From positions 1 through 64,000 of the forward strand of contig RCAB01000170.1 in NCBI GenBank assembly GCA_003640385.1: 64,000 bases of DNA, read 5' to 3'. Under the pieces are notes generated by a model. The model made no database searches. It had not been told where the DNA came from and worked only from the letters and a program-made list of their open reading frames with translations. Both the position numbers and the translations under genes were made by a program. This DNA comes from Setaria digitata. Its lineage: Eukaryota > Nematoda > Chromadorea > Rhabditida > Setariidae. Positions 1-13,659 of this stretch are shown here, one piece after another (within the stretch, counting starts at the first letter, position 1; every line of letters begins with the position of its first letter).

Positions 1-443
1 AAAAAAAAAAAAAAAATGTTCTTTAAATCGATGACACTAAATGCACTGTCATTAAAGTGAAATGAAATTCTGGAATGTAAGAATTAAAAATTTTTCAATT
101 TTCTAACATAACCAATTATCTATCATTGGTTCATGATTGTTAGTGATAATGAATAGTTTTAAATGATTTAATAATGACATATCATTGGTATAATAATAAT
201 TCTTTTTCCTATTCTTTTTTTTTAGGCCGAATAATTTCATAGTTTCAACTATTTTTATCGGTGAAATTGAACGAAATGATTGGATGATAATTACTTAATG
301 AGTCACTATCACCATATGTTTGGCGTACATTAATGTGTTATTAACATGAAGGGCAGAGAAGTTGACTTTGTGACTGTGAACAATTAATTAAGTGCCAAAG
401 TTAATCATTCCAATGAAATAAGAAGTTTTCATGTCAACTTCTA

Positions 444-483
444 TGGGAGGGAGATGGGGGGGGGAGGGGGAGGGGGGAGGAGG
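444..483 (+). repeat. G-rich tract, possible G-quadruplex
   Basis: At least five runs of three or more G are separated by one to three bases (GGGAGGGAGATGGGGG, then GGGGAGGGGG-type blocks). This fits the simple quadruplex pattern on the + strand and is the most G-rich patch in the otherwise A+T-rich first 22 kb. Function is unknown. Confidence 0.6.
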
Positions 484-1304
484 TGGAAGAAGAGGGAAAG
501 GAAATGAGAAAAGAAAATCCAATCAAAGTTAAAGGATACGAATGAACAAAATGAAAATTGGATTGCAAGAAATAAATATAATAAATTCATGGAAATTTGC
601 CGTTTTCAAAAAAAATAAAAAATAAAAAAAAGTTAAGAAAGGAAGGAAGAGATGAAATACCAAAAGGTTGAACTGATAAGGAAAATTCCATGATGTTGAC
701 ATCAATTGGTTGCTTTTTGCATAAAAGATAGAACGCAGGAAATTATTTGAAAACGAGATTTAAAAAAAAAAAAAAAATGAAAAAGTGAAATAGAAAAAAA
801 AAATTAAAAGGCAAGGTTTCCAGCAATTGCTTCATTTGTGTCCTTCGATCCCATCCATTTATCTATTGCTGTCTCTCTCTGGGCTTATAATTCAGACCTA
901 GCTAGACTAGACTTCAGCCTACAACAGTGGCTCATGTAGGAGCAGGCAAGCAAAAATAAGACTGAAAGCGGCAGAAAGGAAATAAATGTCCAATGACAAT
1001 AGCTAAATGAAGGCCTGCTGTTGCTAAATACAGGAAAAAGAAATAAAAAAATTAAAAAATAAAGCAAAAAAAAAAGGAAAAAAAAAAAACTAAAATGCAT
1101 CAGCACTAGAACTATTTTCGTTTAAAGCTGACAATCTATCTCTCACCAATTTAAACTAGTTCGTTTCCTTGCTTTTTTTCCCCCCCCCCCCCTTTTCCTC
1201 CTTGCCTTTTTTCACTTCCACGGGGTTATCTTATCCTTGTATCAGTCCTATGGGGGAAGGAATGCTAACATTCAGTCTAATGGGGTTTTAAGCACAAAAC
1301 ACGC

Positions 1305-1323
1305 AAAGCTAAGCTAAGCTAAG
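1305..1323 (+). repeat. Short GCTAA pentanucleotide repeat
   Basis: About three and a half tandem copies of GCTAA/AAGCT are visible. It is a minor simple repeat and not the nematode telomere unit. Confidence 0.6.
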
Positions 1324-2475
1324 AAAAAATATCCAATAGCAATGCTTCAGGTCAATTTACATATTTATGTCCTCTTTTACATCCGAATGAAAAGAAAAAA
1401 GTTGATATTTTAATCTTTTTTTCCAAGGGAAAAAATTTCCACCCCTTTGCTAGATATAATAATTATTTTTTTCTCTCCCTTTTTTTTTTTTTTCCTATCA
1501 AAAAATTTTCTTCGATTTTATATTTACAGTTGCAGCAATAAAATTATCTAATTTTAAATGATAATAACATAGAAATTTTGCCACATTACGGTATAGTGTA
1601 TTTCATTTTTTATTTTTTTATGTATTAAATTAAAATCAGAGTGATTGGCTGAAAAAAGAGCTGAGGCAAATTTTTGCTAACAATGACGATATTATAGAAA
1701 TTAACATTCAACTGCCTGTTAAATTAAGATAAGAAAAATAGACCAAAATGAATAAATTTTCCACTTATTAATTTTAGATCAACAAGAAAAATTTGAAAAA
1801 AAACTTACTGGAAAAGTTTGGAGAAAAATTAAATTTTATTAATGTTTTTCACAGTGAACGGAGAATTTACGTACTGAAATATTTATTTTCATAATAATAT
1901 TAACTAATTTCATGTTTTAATGCGTAACTTTCCCATCCACTATGGAACTCTTACAATAATAGATTTTGAAAGTTTCAGGCAAAACTATCACTACTAACAT
2001 TATCACCATATTATCAAATTTCTCGCTTTCGCCATCGAACATTACCTAATTACTTAGCTAATACACTATCACTTAATCACATTGATAAAGTTGATAACAG
2101 AAAGAAAAAAAAAAAAAAAAGAAGAAACTGATTAGGAAAATAAATGAAATTGATGATGAATCTTCCTAGTTGAGCAATGCTAATAATTTGTTTGATAGTT
2201 TCGATCGTACGATGCTTCCCTAGTTGAATGAATGAGAGAATGACATTGAATTTTCCTATCCGAATAACTCTTGCTATTAAAGAAAAAATAAAAATAAAAA
2301 AAAAAAAAAAAATAAAAGACGAAGACAGGATAAATTTATCCAAGTCTTTGAGAACTTAACGAAGCAAAAATTCGCAAAAATTGAAAATGTTTGAGATAAT
2401 AAACGATTCCTCAGATGATGCACACGAACAGTGGTAGTACACTTTTCATTTCTTTTTTACTAAAATTATTTTAAC

Positions 2476-2612
2476 TCCTTTTCCATTCTTCCTCCTTCCT
2501 CCTTCTTCTCCTCCTCCTCCTCCTCCTCCACTCCTCCACCTCCATTCCTCCACCTCCTCCTCCTTCTCCTTCTTCTTCCTCTTCTCCTTTTCCCATATAT
2601 ATATATATATTT
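2476..2612. repeat. Polypyrimidine (CCT/CTT) block followed by a (TA)n run
   Basis: About 120 bases of almost pure C/T with CCT and CTT units lead into a short (TA)n run at about 2596-2611. Read from the minus strand it gives a spurious Glu/Gly/Arg-rich frame. Confidence 0.75.
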
Positions 2613-3409
2613 TTTTCATCCTACCAATAAAAATTAAAAATGCAAATCGAACCAATCCGAATCCTCTCCTCCTTAAGCATTAAGTAAATGATTCGTTCCT
2701 CAATTTTCTTCCCTTCTTAAAGAAAATTTTTCAATAAAAAAAAAGGAAAAAAAAAAGAACGAAAAGTTTGTTCGTCCTTCTTTACTTTTTTTTTTTTTTC
2801 TTTTTTCGCCATTTTTCTGGAAAAAAAAAAGTAACAAATAAAAAAGCTCTCTTTCAAGCTTACTAATATACATAGAACTGAATCAATTTTTATTCTCATA
2901 ATCTATTTTCTACAAATTTTAGCCCTTTTTCTTTTTGGGGTACTTTTTTTTTTTTTTTTTTTTTTTTTGGCCCTCTTATCGAACAATTTTTACATTGCAT
3001 TTAGATTTCAACCGTAGCCTAGTCCATCATTTATCCATCCATTAATGGTTCACATCCTTCACAGATAATGCTTTCTTTAATTTTCAATTTTTTCCTTTTT
3101 TTTTTTTTTTTTTTAAAGCTTATTTAAAAAAGGAAAAAAAAAGAAAGGGAAAAGAATTATATAAAAATTTAAAGAATAGATGAAAATGATGTAAGCCTAT
3201 TGTATCGATAATGAATGCATTTTTCTATAAAACTTAGACTCTTTATAATTAGTATGTTATCATTCAGTTCTCTTATCCTCTCACTTTCAGCTGCTATTTT
3301 CCCTTTTCCTTTATTATACATGTAAATAAATGCTACTGTTTGCTTATTTGGCTGTTCATTATTTCAATCAGCAAAATTTCAACAGATTATTTCTACCTCG
3401 TTTCTCCTC

Positions 3410-3410
<1 letters not shown>

Positions 3411-3463
<53 letters not shown>

Positions 3464-3471
3464 NAAAAAAA
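3411..3471. repeat. Long poly(A) run interrupted by an N (assembly break)
   Basis: About 53 A are followed by a single N at 3464 and then more A. The N directly after a long homopolymer suggests a collapsed or unresolved sequencing gap, so the true length here is unknown. Confidence 0.85.
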
Positions 3472-6400
3472 GATGCAAAAAGTAAACAAAAAAGAAAATG
3501 AAAAAACCGAAAAACCTAAACAAAAACAGAAAAAAAAAACAAAGAAAAAATGAGCAATGAAAGGTGCGAAGCAAATTCTTCAGTTTTACTCATTTAATTT
3601 TTGCAAAAATGAAAGAAAAAAAATTTATTTTTCTCTTTGTTGAAAAAAAAAGGGAAACAAATCACACATGATTGTTGTTGTTTTACAAATTGATTAAATC
3701 CAAGACTACAGATTTGCAATCATTTAAAATACTTAAAAATAATTGAAATAAGATAATAGTAATTCCAATTTAGGTGTCAACATTACGAAAAGTTTGTTTA
3801 CTTGAAATTTATCAACTGACACCTGTGTTTGACATGTACCTAATACTAGGTATGGAATTTCTTGATACAATTTTTACAAATAATTGCATTACTGTGAACA
3901 CAAAAAAAGAAAAAAAAAAAAAAAAGCTCAGAATGAAAATTTAAACTTTTTATTTGTCTTCTTTTTTTTTTGGCACTCTTCAAATTGATTGTTTTCTTTT
4001 GCTATTTTCTTTTCTGAATTGCATGGAATGCCATCTGAAACAAAATGTGTCATATCAAAATTTCCATTTATATTAGCTTTTGTCTTGAAACATTCCTTCA
4101 GCCAGTGCAAGAAAATTTTTGCAGAAATCAATGAATGAAAGAAATGTCTTTCATATGATGATGATATCATTCGCTGCAGCCCTGTTAAACTGATAATATT
4201 TGTTAATTTTGTTTTAAAATGATTTTTTGGCCTATCGATAAGATATATTGATATGTAACTAGATTAGATATTCGTTGTTTTAATCGATAAGAAATAAAAT
4301 ATGAATAATTCAATTCAATTTTTACCAAAAAAAAAAAAAATTTTTCTTTTCCTATTCTGCAGTTTAGCTAAATAACAAAAAAAATTTATTTAGTAATATA
4401 TCAAGAAAATAGGAAGTAGCGCATTTAAAATGAAAAAAAAAAAAACGGAAAGGTGTAAACGAAAGGTAATAAGGTTATATTCATTCTTCCTCTTGGTTCT
4501 AATTTTTTTTTTTTTTTTTTTCTTTATCCCTTCTCAGCTGATAGACTAAAGAGAGAACAGCCTAAAATAAATATAAATTATTGCAAATTAAATTTTTTTT
4601 TTTTTCTGATATAAACATGAAATAATAAAGCTGTTCTCTACTTTAGTTCATCATGCACAACCGCAGTTCGAATGTTTCCAAGGTAACGTTTAAATGCTTA
4701 TTAAAAATTTCTTCGTAACAACAATGTTAAACTAACTTTTATGTGATTCATTTTTTTCTTCCTCTTTACTTAATTTACAATTAAAATAACGATGAAGAGG
4801 AAGTGTATTTCCTTCATAGATTTGTAGATTCAATAGAAGGAAAAAAAAGAAGCAAAGCAAATTTGTTACCTAATGAAAATGAAACTATTTATGACAAAAT
4901 CTGTACCTGAGAAGTATTTTAAAACAAATAACAATATTAGCGAGGAGATTTTTAGCTTGTGAATCACTTTAAAAACTTATTCTTTTTTTTTTTTTTTGTG
5001 ATGAAAAGAAAACTTATTCTGTCAAGATTTCTAACTGAAAAAAAAAGTTGAAGATTTTTAATTCTATGAAAATAAAAATGGCAAACTTCATACCTTGGAA
5101 GTTTAAAAAAAAAAAAAAGTACGAGGGAAAAAAGTAAATGACAGATTTTTAATTTCTGTTTCACTTAAAAACTTATCCTTCTTTTTCTTGCTTCATTCGA
5201 AGCAGCAGGATAAAAATAAACCATTCAACATTTGCTAAAACTTTTCTTACCTGTAAAAAATTGCAAAATATCATATTTAAACTTTTCAAAAATATAGGGA
5301 AAAGCTGATAAATTCAAAATTTCCCTGCTTTTTTCCTCGTTTTTTTTTTTTTCATTATATAATATTTTTACATTTTAATTTAGTACTTTTAGAAGTCGAA
5401 AACGCTTCAGCAACAACTTTCAATGGCTAATTTTATTATATTAGAAAAATTTCGGATGAATTTCAGTCTCATTTTTTAATTCATACATATTTTAAATTCT
5501 CATTTCTCAACTTGTTTACTGCAGTATCTTAGTTACATTTTTATCAGTTCTACAGTTAATATATGTTCGAAAGCGGAGGAAAGAGAGGACGAGATTCTTT
5601 ATCTGTTATCAGTAGTCTCGAGGATGAAATGGTGATTGAATTAAGAGTAAATAGTTTACAATCTTTTGCAAAATAGCTCATTCAAAACTTCCAATTTAAT
5701 TAAAATTTTAGATAAATTATTAAAAATTCGAAAAATTTCTAGCGTAATATATTAAAAGTATTCATTTAGAATGTGCTAAATATATTAGAAACAAAAAAGC
5801 ATTGGTTAAATATTAAAATATAAGCGAATCATGCGATCAGTGCTGTGACAGTTATTGACTTTGTCTTATTAATTAATGAATTATACAATTTTTGTTTTGT
5901 TAGCATATTTATCAATCACACAAAGGGCAAATTGCTCATTTATCAATGCAATATATTTCTCCAGTGATATCACAAATAATTTCGTTATAGTTTAAGTTCG
6001 TAGCCATAAAACTCCGTATAGAATACCAGTTGTTAACTTTTTATTAATAATTTTAAAGTTTGTGTGTAATTCGGAATTCGCATGACATTTCATGTTAATA
6101 ATATCAGTTGCTAGCGTTATCAAACTTTTGATATTCTTTGAAATTCGTCTAATTTCTGAAGTCAGAGAGCTCATTTTTTTGATTTTTGAACTGCTCAGTA
6201 AAGAAATTTTTTTTATTTGTTTGTTTTTTTTTTCACAAGTTTTATTTTTTGTTTTTTGTTCTTTTTTGTTTTTTTCAATTTGACAGCAGTTTTATTGTAA
6301 TGTCCATTTTACGGTAATGGATTTTATTATAATTTCTTTCTTTTTTTTTTTTAACTGTTTAAATTGATAAATTTAATGAATTATCACATTTCTTTCAATA

Positions 6401-6786
6401 TCTCTGTACTATAGCAAGAATTCTCACCATTTGTGAGCACTTCACAAATATTTTTGTTTAATTAAATTGTGAAGTGTGAAACGAGAAATGATTGTTATTG
6501 TTTAGATAATGATGATAATGATGACGCTGATCTGATGATAAAAATAATGATGGGAATAAAGATGAAGAGATCACTTAAAATTTCAAAAGTAAATAGTCAA
6601 AAAATTGAAATTGAATACTAGAACAATGCGATTTAGATTGCTTTGAAGAAATAAATAAATGAGATAATAATTAAAATCTGAAATAAATGAAATTATAAAT
6701 TTTTTCGCAAAAATTTTTGCATAAATTTACGATTTTAATAGATAATGTCATTACATATAAAATAAATAATTAGTTGACAGATAAAA

Positions 6787-6888
6787 ATGGAATTCTTTTG
6801 CAAAAAAAAAAAAAAAATGGAATTCTTTTGCAAAAAATTTTTTTTTTTCTTTTGCAAAAAATTACTTTTTTTTTTTCTTTTGCAAAAT
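6787..6888 (+). repeat. Short tandem array containing TTCTTTTGCAAAA
   Basis: Four copies of a core TTCTTTTGCAAAA are separated by A or T runs. The first two copies share the longer prefix ATGGAA; the last two carry poly(T) spacers. This is a small degenerate minisatellite. Confidence 0.75.
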
Positions 6889-7290
6889 TTAGAACGAATA
6901 AAAGATGGAGAGAGAATTCTGAAAAACTATAACAGTTTGCTGATAATTTTTAAATAAATTCATCAAATTATAGAAAGAAAAAAGAAGTAAAGGAAAAAAA
7001 AAGCGCATGCCAAGAAAATTTTAAAAAATGAAATATATTTTTAATTTACTCTAAAACTAATAAATAACTAAATGGAATACTATTATATTTTAAATTTAAA
7101 TTTAACGAAAAAAATTTTTTTTTATTATTATTTTTATTCTTATATTGTGAAGGATTGAAGTCAATAATATATCAAAAGAAAAAAAAAAAAAGAAAGGAAA
7201 GAAGAAAAAATTTAAACGATGAATTTTTTGACGCAAACTTTGGAAAAACCAAAAAATAAAATACATCTCTTAAGATCGAAATAAAATGAA

Positions 7291-7325
7291 AAAAAAATAA
7301 AATAAAATAAAATAAAATAAAATAA
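7291..7325 (+). repeat. (AAAAT)n microsatellite
   Basis: About six tandem AAAAT/AATAA pentamers follow a poly(A) run. Confidence 0.85.
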
Positions 7326-7508
7326 TGAAGAAGACGAAGAACTAGAAAAAAAAAAAAAAAAAATTGAAGACGGAATTAACTCTTCAAAAGACAGTAATCA
7401 AGAAAAAGATGATTAATGATAGCGATAGTTTTGATTTATTAGGAAAGCACCGTATGAAGAGCTTTTCCATGAAGAAGGAACATGTACACACACACTTCTT
7501 TGCTTTTT

Positions 7509-7518
7509 CCCTCTCTCC

Positions 7519-7550
<32 letters not shown>

Positions 7551-7562
7551 TCCTCTTCCCTC
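7509..7562 (+). repeat. (CT)n/(CCTCT)n microsatellite
   Basis: An uninterrupted pyrimidine tract of about 50 bases built from CT and CCCTCT units. It gives the Ser/Leu-alternating spurious frame seen here. Confidence 0.85.
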
Positions 7563-8379
7563 TCCCACGTCTTAGCTTATATCAAAAATGCTAGTTTTAT
7601 CATTTAGACGGTATTGATATTATTTTAAGATTTTGAATTAAAAAAAAAAATAGTGTAAACAGCTGAAGTCAACTAAATTAAAAGAGAGAAAGAAAGAGAA
7701 AGAGAAAAAAAAAAACTAATTAAAATGAAGATTTTAGACAACGATTCAATAAGCAAACAGAAGCAAAAAAAAAAAAAAAAAGAAAAAAGTAAACGTGAAA
7801 ATAAGATTAGATGAAAAATTTGTGATTTTTGAATTAATGAAAGTATGATGACTTGCAAGAATGCTAAATGATTGATTATTGTTTAGAATGTTTAAAAATA
7901 TGAAATTCACACTATTGTTTCGCACAGGATTTTATTTTAGATAATGTTTAAAATGGATCATAAAATTTGAAGAAAAAACGAATTTAATTTATTTGGTAAT
8001 ATATAAAATTAGCAACAATTATTAACTTTTGCTGGTAGTTCAAATGAAATAAAGGAAAAAAAAAACTAATTACTATTTTTTCTATTAATATGTATTCTTG
8101 AAAATCTATTCATTATATTTTTGGGTTGATTTAAGAAGCAATTTTTTTATAAGAAAAAACTTTTTTTTTGTTTTAATTTAAAATTTTCCTAGTTTTTTTG
8201 CTTTTTCAAGGGGTGATCTTATTACTTTATCTATGAAAAAGAAAAAAAAAACTTGCTTTTTTTTTTAAAAAATTAAAAATCAGTTTCAAAAAAGACTACA
8301 CTGATTTATCAATAAAAATACATTTCTTATATTTTGCCATTATTAAAATATTTTTCCAACAACTTATCATTTTCGAAAA

Positions 8380-8605
8380 TTATGATTATCTAATTATGGT
8401 AATTTAGTGAGTGATAAGTTATAATCATTTATTATTGGTAGAAAAGGAGCTAATTACGTTTGCCAATTATTGATGAGCTATGATGAAAAAAATATAATTA
8501 TCTATTCCTGATAAAATAGTAATAAATTACAATTATCTGTTACGGTTAAAAGAGCGGTAAATTATAATTATTTGTTTTTTGAGAAAAGAGCAGTGAATAT
8601 TGCTT
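8380..8605 (+). repeat. Degenerate tandem-like repeat
   Basis: Phrases of the form (A)AATTATAATTATTTGTT...GGTAAAAGAGC(A/G)GT recur at about 8418, 8524 and 8561 with many mismatches. Only a weak family likeness is visible by eye, and a self dot-plot would settle it. Confidence 0.35.
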
Positions 8606-8654
8606 TCCTCACAACTTATGAAAATCGTATTTAGGTAACAGCGAACATAATTAC

Positions 8655-8688
<34 letters not shown>

Positions 8689-9685
8689 AAAAGGTGAGCA
8701 TAGGAAGAAAGGTTAAGAAATGAAATTGTGAAATGATGCAATTGAAATTTGTTCGTTTTCAAAAAGAAATTAGCGATTGACGTGAAGGCCATCATTGCTC
8801 ACTTTTTATCACTTTATCAAGTCATTCAATGATTTGTAAAACGAAAAATGAAATATTAAAAAACAATAACGATGAAAAAAGGAAAAAAAGAAATAATTTG
8901 AGAAAATACTGAAAGAAAAAAAAAACTGAAAGGGATTTCAAAAAAAAAAAAAAATTGCTGCAACGATTTTTTGATTGAAAAAAAAAATTTCTCCTTCTCT
9001 TTTTTCTTTTTTTTTTAATTTTTGTTTTTTTTGTTTTTGTTTTTGCTTCTGAGTTAAAACTAAAAATTTCAGATGATTTTTATAATGTATAGATGGGAAA
9101 TGACATTGACGTGTGCAAGCAACAAAAGTATTGAAATGTTGACACATTTTTATAAACTTTAAAAAAAAAAAAAGAAAAACGGAAAAAAACTTGCAACATT
9201 TTATCATTGCATTTCTTTCTTGAATACCATTACTAATGGTTTCATCTAGCACTCATTTTACAGTTTTTTTTTTTTTATTTTTTCTTTTTCTCCTAATTTT
9301 TATTTTCTATTTTATAAATGCAAATTGATGAAATTTTTTCGTTTTCGTTCTTTAAAAAAATAAAAAATGAAAAGACAAAAAAGGATGGCGAAAACTCAAT
9401 TGTGAAATCTTTCACTTATAAAAATTGCATAAATCGTAACAAAAGAGAATAAAAATTAAATCAACGATTAATAAGTTTCTTGCTACAAGCATATAACTTT
9501 ACCAATGAACTTTTATTAACTATAAATGAATTTGAATTAAATCAAATTATAAAAAAATTTGTCAAGCATTTGAAACAATTTCACAAAATCAAATCATTAA
9601 TTATTGTAATTTTGTTTTCCCTTAAAAGAAAAAAAAAATGGCAATCAATAAAAAACTTTTTTCTTCCATTTTTCTTTCTTTCTTT

Positions 9686-9687
<2 letters not shown>

Positions 9688-9718
<31 letters not shown>

Positions 9719-9725
9719 CTTTTTN
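9688..9725. repeat. Long poly(T) run ending in an N (assembly break)
   Basis: A run of more than 30 T with one C near its end stops at a single N at 9725. As at 3464, the N marks an unresolved homopolymer. Confidence 0.85.
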
Positions 9726-11411
9726 AAGTTTTTGACATTTTTTCAGACCTAATCAAAATATAATTTGGTATGAGTAAAAAGATTTCTTTAAAATTTACCG
9801 AAAAAATAATTTTCAATTTTTCAATAAAAGTGAAATTGAATGCTTTAAATTTTAATTTATCCAATTTCACTGTTAGCACCACACTTATTCTCCTCTGTAA
9901 ATACGCCTGAATGATAATATTCAATAAAAACGAGACACCACTTACTGGTTGGATTATTGGAAATAGCCGGAAACAGCTTCCTCTTCCTTTTTTTTTTTTC
10001 CTTTTTCCTTTTTTTCCGTTTCTTTGCTACCGTTTCCTCACTCCCTTGATAATTCTTTTTCTTGTCCTTCTTTCGAACTTCTAAGAATTTTAACAAATGC
10101 AAAAATCAGTTGATACATAGCCAAAAAAAAGAAGAAATTAAACAAAAAAAAAGAAAAAACAAGGAAATAATAATAGTAATAATTATTATAATTTTCATTA
10201 TCATTACTAATTACTATTTTTATAAATGCAGTAGAGAGTAGTGTTCGCTTTTTAAACATATTTTCACATTTATTTTCTCTATATTGAAACAGGTTTTACG
10301 GATTGCCAAATGTCAAGATTGTGATATTTCGCAATACCGGATTACTCTTTAAAATGACAACAACCACCATACAGAATGATTCATTACAAATGATGAAATA
10401 TTGAAATATTGATGACAATTTTTCATAAACTCTCGAACTGTAATTTCAAAATGACGAAAAGCAATATTCCAATATTCCACATGATCGAAATAAAATTTTG
10501 GTCACTGCTTAAAGTTTAAAAAGGTGAAATTTTGAATGCGAAAAATGCTTTTTTTTTATGAACGCGAAATAAAATTTCATTCAATTAGTTTTTTAATTTT
10601 AATTATCAATTCATAAGCAGAAACTTCATTTTCTTCTTATTTCCATTTCGTTTTTTTTTTTTTTTTTTTTTTTTATTTTTTATCTTTTTTATAAATGGTG
10701 TTTATGGAATAGCAAAATCGAAAATATCAGCTCACGGCATTTACCCAAATCAACTGTTTATTTTCGTAAAATTTTACATTGTCTAATAGAGCTTTTCAAT
10801 AATCCATTATATTTTTTTGTAAATTAGTTGATAATATCCAATTAAATTTTATTCTTTGTGCAATTTCAGATCGAAGTAACTTCATTTACATTGCAATATG
10901 AATGTATTAATTCTAAATGAATTTTTCATTTTCTGCTAAATATTTAAATTAAAAAAAAAATTATCCACTTCCTTCACGTCCAATTCTTTTTTCTTTTCCT
11001 TTCCTTTTTCTTACATTTTTTCTTTTTATGCTTCAATTCGATTTTCCAAAATACCACTTTTCGATGTACTGATAAACAACAAAGAGAAAAAGCATGCATT
11101 GAAATTGTTTTATTTACTTTTATCAGTATAATCTTATCAATTAAACTGTTCTGACCAGCCTTTGAAATATAATCAGTTTTTCTCCTTTTCTTTTTCTTTA
11201 TTTAATCCATATTAATCATAATAATTAGTAAATATTTTTTTCTTTTTCCTGCCATGAATTGATACATTATCACTTTTGCTTATTAAAAAAAATTAACAAT
11301 TAAAAAAAAGAAATTTATCTTATTTTTAAAACTATAAGTTTGCACTTGAAAACAATTGGAATATTAAGTGCATCACATTATAATGTAGCAAACGAAGAAA
11401 GGAACTTATCA

Positions 11412-11456
11412 GTGAGAGGGAGAGAAAGAGAGAGAGAGAGAGAGAGATGGAGGGAA
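11412..11456 (+). repeat. (GA)n microsatellite
   Basis: A purine tract of GA dinucleotides with a few GGGA and AAAG interruptions. Confidence 0.8.
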
Positions 11457-11579
11457 AGAAACGAACAAAGTTTCAAACACACACTTTTCTAGTTGTTGAA
11501 AGCTATTGAAAATCGAAGTTTTGTTTTTTCTTTTTTTTTTTTTTTTGAATGTGCATATATTTGTTTAGGAAAAGTTTTT

Positions 11580-11613
<34 letters not shown>

Positions 11614-13622
11614 GAGACCAAAAGTAGACGGAACTGAAAAATGGAAAAAAAAAATGATGAAAAAGAAAAGAAAAAAAGAGGAAAACATTTTTGGCATAAT
11701 TTAATGGAACTTTAATAGAGGGAGAAAAAAAGTTTAAACTAAGAGGACTTAAATTTAAATTTATCAATGAAATTGAAAAAGTGTTTCGGGATCTAAATAC
11801 ACTTTTGTCTGGCTAATTTTGTCTTAAAATAAGACAAGATTAATTTTAAATATTCAATTTTGTTGCAGCAATTTGAATTCCTAAAACTAATTTACCTTAG
11901 TTTATTTGGTTCATCTCGTCGATGAACAAATAAACTTTTAATTTGGATAAAAATTAATAATAGTTTTAATCATAGATATTACTGAACTGTGTAACTTTTA
12001 ATAGTCACATTTAAAAAATTACGATAATAGTACTAATAGCAAAAATAATGACTGAAATTATCGCAGATGGGATGGTACCAATTAAGTCAAATTAAACGTA
12101 GAAAATCCTACAAATCATTATCTCTTCGTCAGTCACAGATATATCTGTATATTCCCTCTATCACTGTTAAGCAATACCAGTAGCAACCAACTTGCTAATA
12201 CCAGTAGCATCGATATAATTTTTTTTTTTTTAAGAGATAAAGTGCCAACAAACTGAAGCAATTATTTATTAATTTTTTTTTTGCCTCTTTCTTTCTTTCT
12301 TCTTTAATTCCATCAACATTTTCTTATTAATTTCATAAATTTCATTCCTTTTTCTTTTTTATTCCATTGAAATTAAAACTTTTATGACTTGTTTTCTTTT
12401 TTTGTCCTGCCTTTCTTTTCGTCCTTTTTTTTTTTTTTTCTTTCCCATAAAATATTTTAGGATTAATTAATCAATGTATAATTTAACAACCAGAACAAAC
12501 AAACTAAAAGAAAACACTGAATAAAATAAACAATAAAAATTTAAAAATTTTGCTAAGATTGAAGGCAGAAAACGAAACAATGAATGTATGACGTTATCTA
12601 TTACTGAAATAATTTGTCAAGCAAAATAAATCGAACTACTAAATGAGCATTAAAACAAAAACTATGACATTTGAGAAAAATGAAAAGGAAAAAAAAAAAA
12701 AAAAAAAAAAACAACACTCCAAGGGGAAGAAAAGTTCATTAAGTATTATATAAGACAATAATGAACTAATAGTGTTCATTTCAATCTTTTAATGTCAATT
12801 ATCTGAAAAATCATAAAATGTTCAAATTTTCATTCATTTCCTCATTTGCACTTTGATGAAAAAGCAAAAGAAACAAATAAAATGTATTATAAATGAACCA
12901 AAAAATAATAGTACTTTATAATCATTATTAAAGGATTAAAAAAAACCAAAAAATATCAAATATATCAATGTAAATTCTTTTATATAAATTTAGAGAAAAT
13001 TTGAAAACTGTTTGCTTTTTGCTTTTTGTTTCTGAGTAAAGTTGGCAGTTTGCATAGATAGAAACATTTAATTCTTTTATGGAATGTGGTTTTTTTTTCT
13101 TTTTTTCTTTTTTTTTTTCTTGCTCATAATCATACATAGTTCATAAAAATAATCAGTTGTTCGATCAAAACTGATAAAATGATCAAATTCGATCACTCGA
13201 ATAGTTTATCTAATGTTTTGTAAGTAAATTCCTACGAGGAGTTAACTGAAAAGGGAAGTCATTAAGATACTATTTCAATAACTTGATAAGTTTAGTAAGA
13301 AGGTCTATAAGGGAAAATTTAATTGAATAAAAATTTGCGATTAAATTTTTGAATTTTTGCTAATCTAATCTTTATCGCTGTAAAAATTATATAGCAACTT
13401 AATAATTCTTTCAGTTATCAAATTCCAGACACAAAAATAATAAGAATATTAATAATACATCATATTAGTCATATTATTAAATTATAGAAATTGTAATTCT
13501 GAGCATTGTTTAGAAATCCTGCCATTGGCTTGTGTCTGAGAATATATCAGTAAATAATGAACAAACAATAATACTGATGATAAGTGTCAGTTATAGCTGC
13601 GATAATACCTATATCAAATTAC

Positions 13623-13659
<37 letters not shown>

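Noticed and set aside
3928..4170. 80-codon minus-strand frame with balanced composition in its first 67 residues
   Set aside because: No family recognised, no flanking exons with matching phase, and it lies among homopolymers.
4640..4690. GTTCGAAT-like tRNA T-loop box
   Set aside because: No acceptor stem, D-loop or anticodon arm can be drawn around it.
8938..9252. 104-codon minus-strand frame
   Set aside because: Half of it is Phe/Lys runs from poly(A)/poly(T); the remainder has no recognisable similarity.
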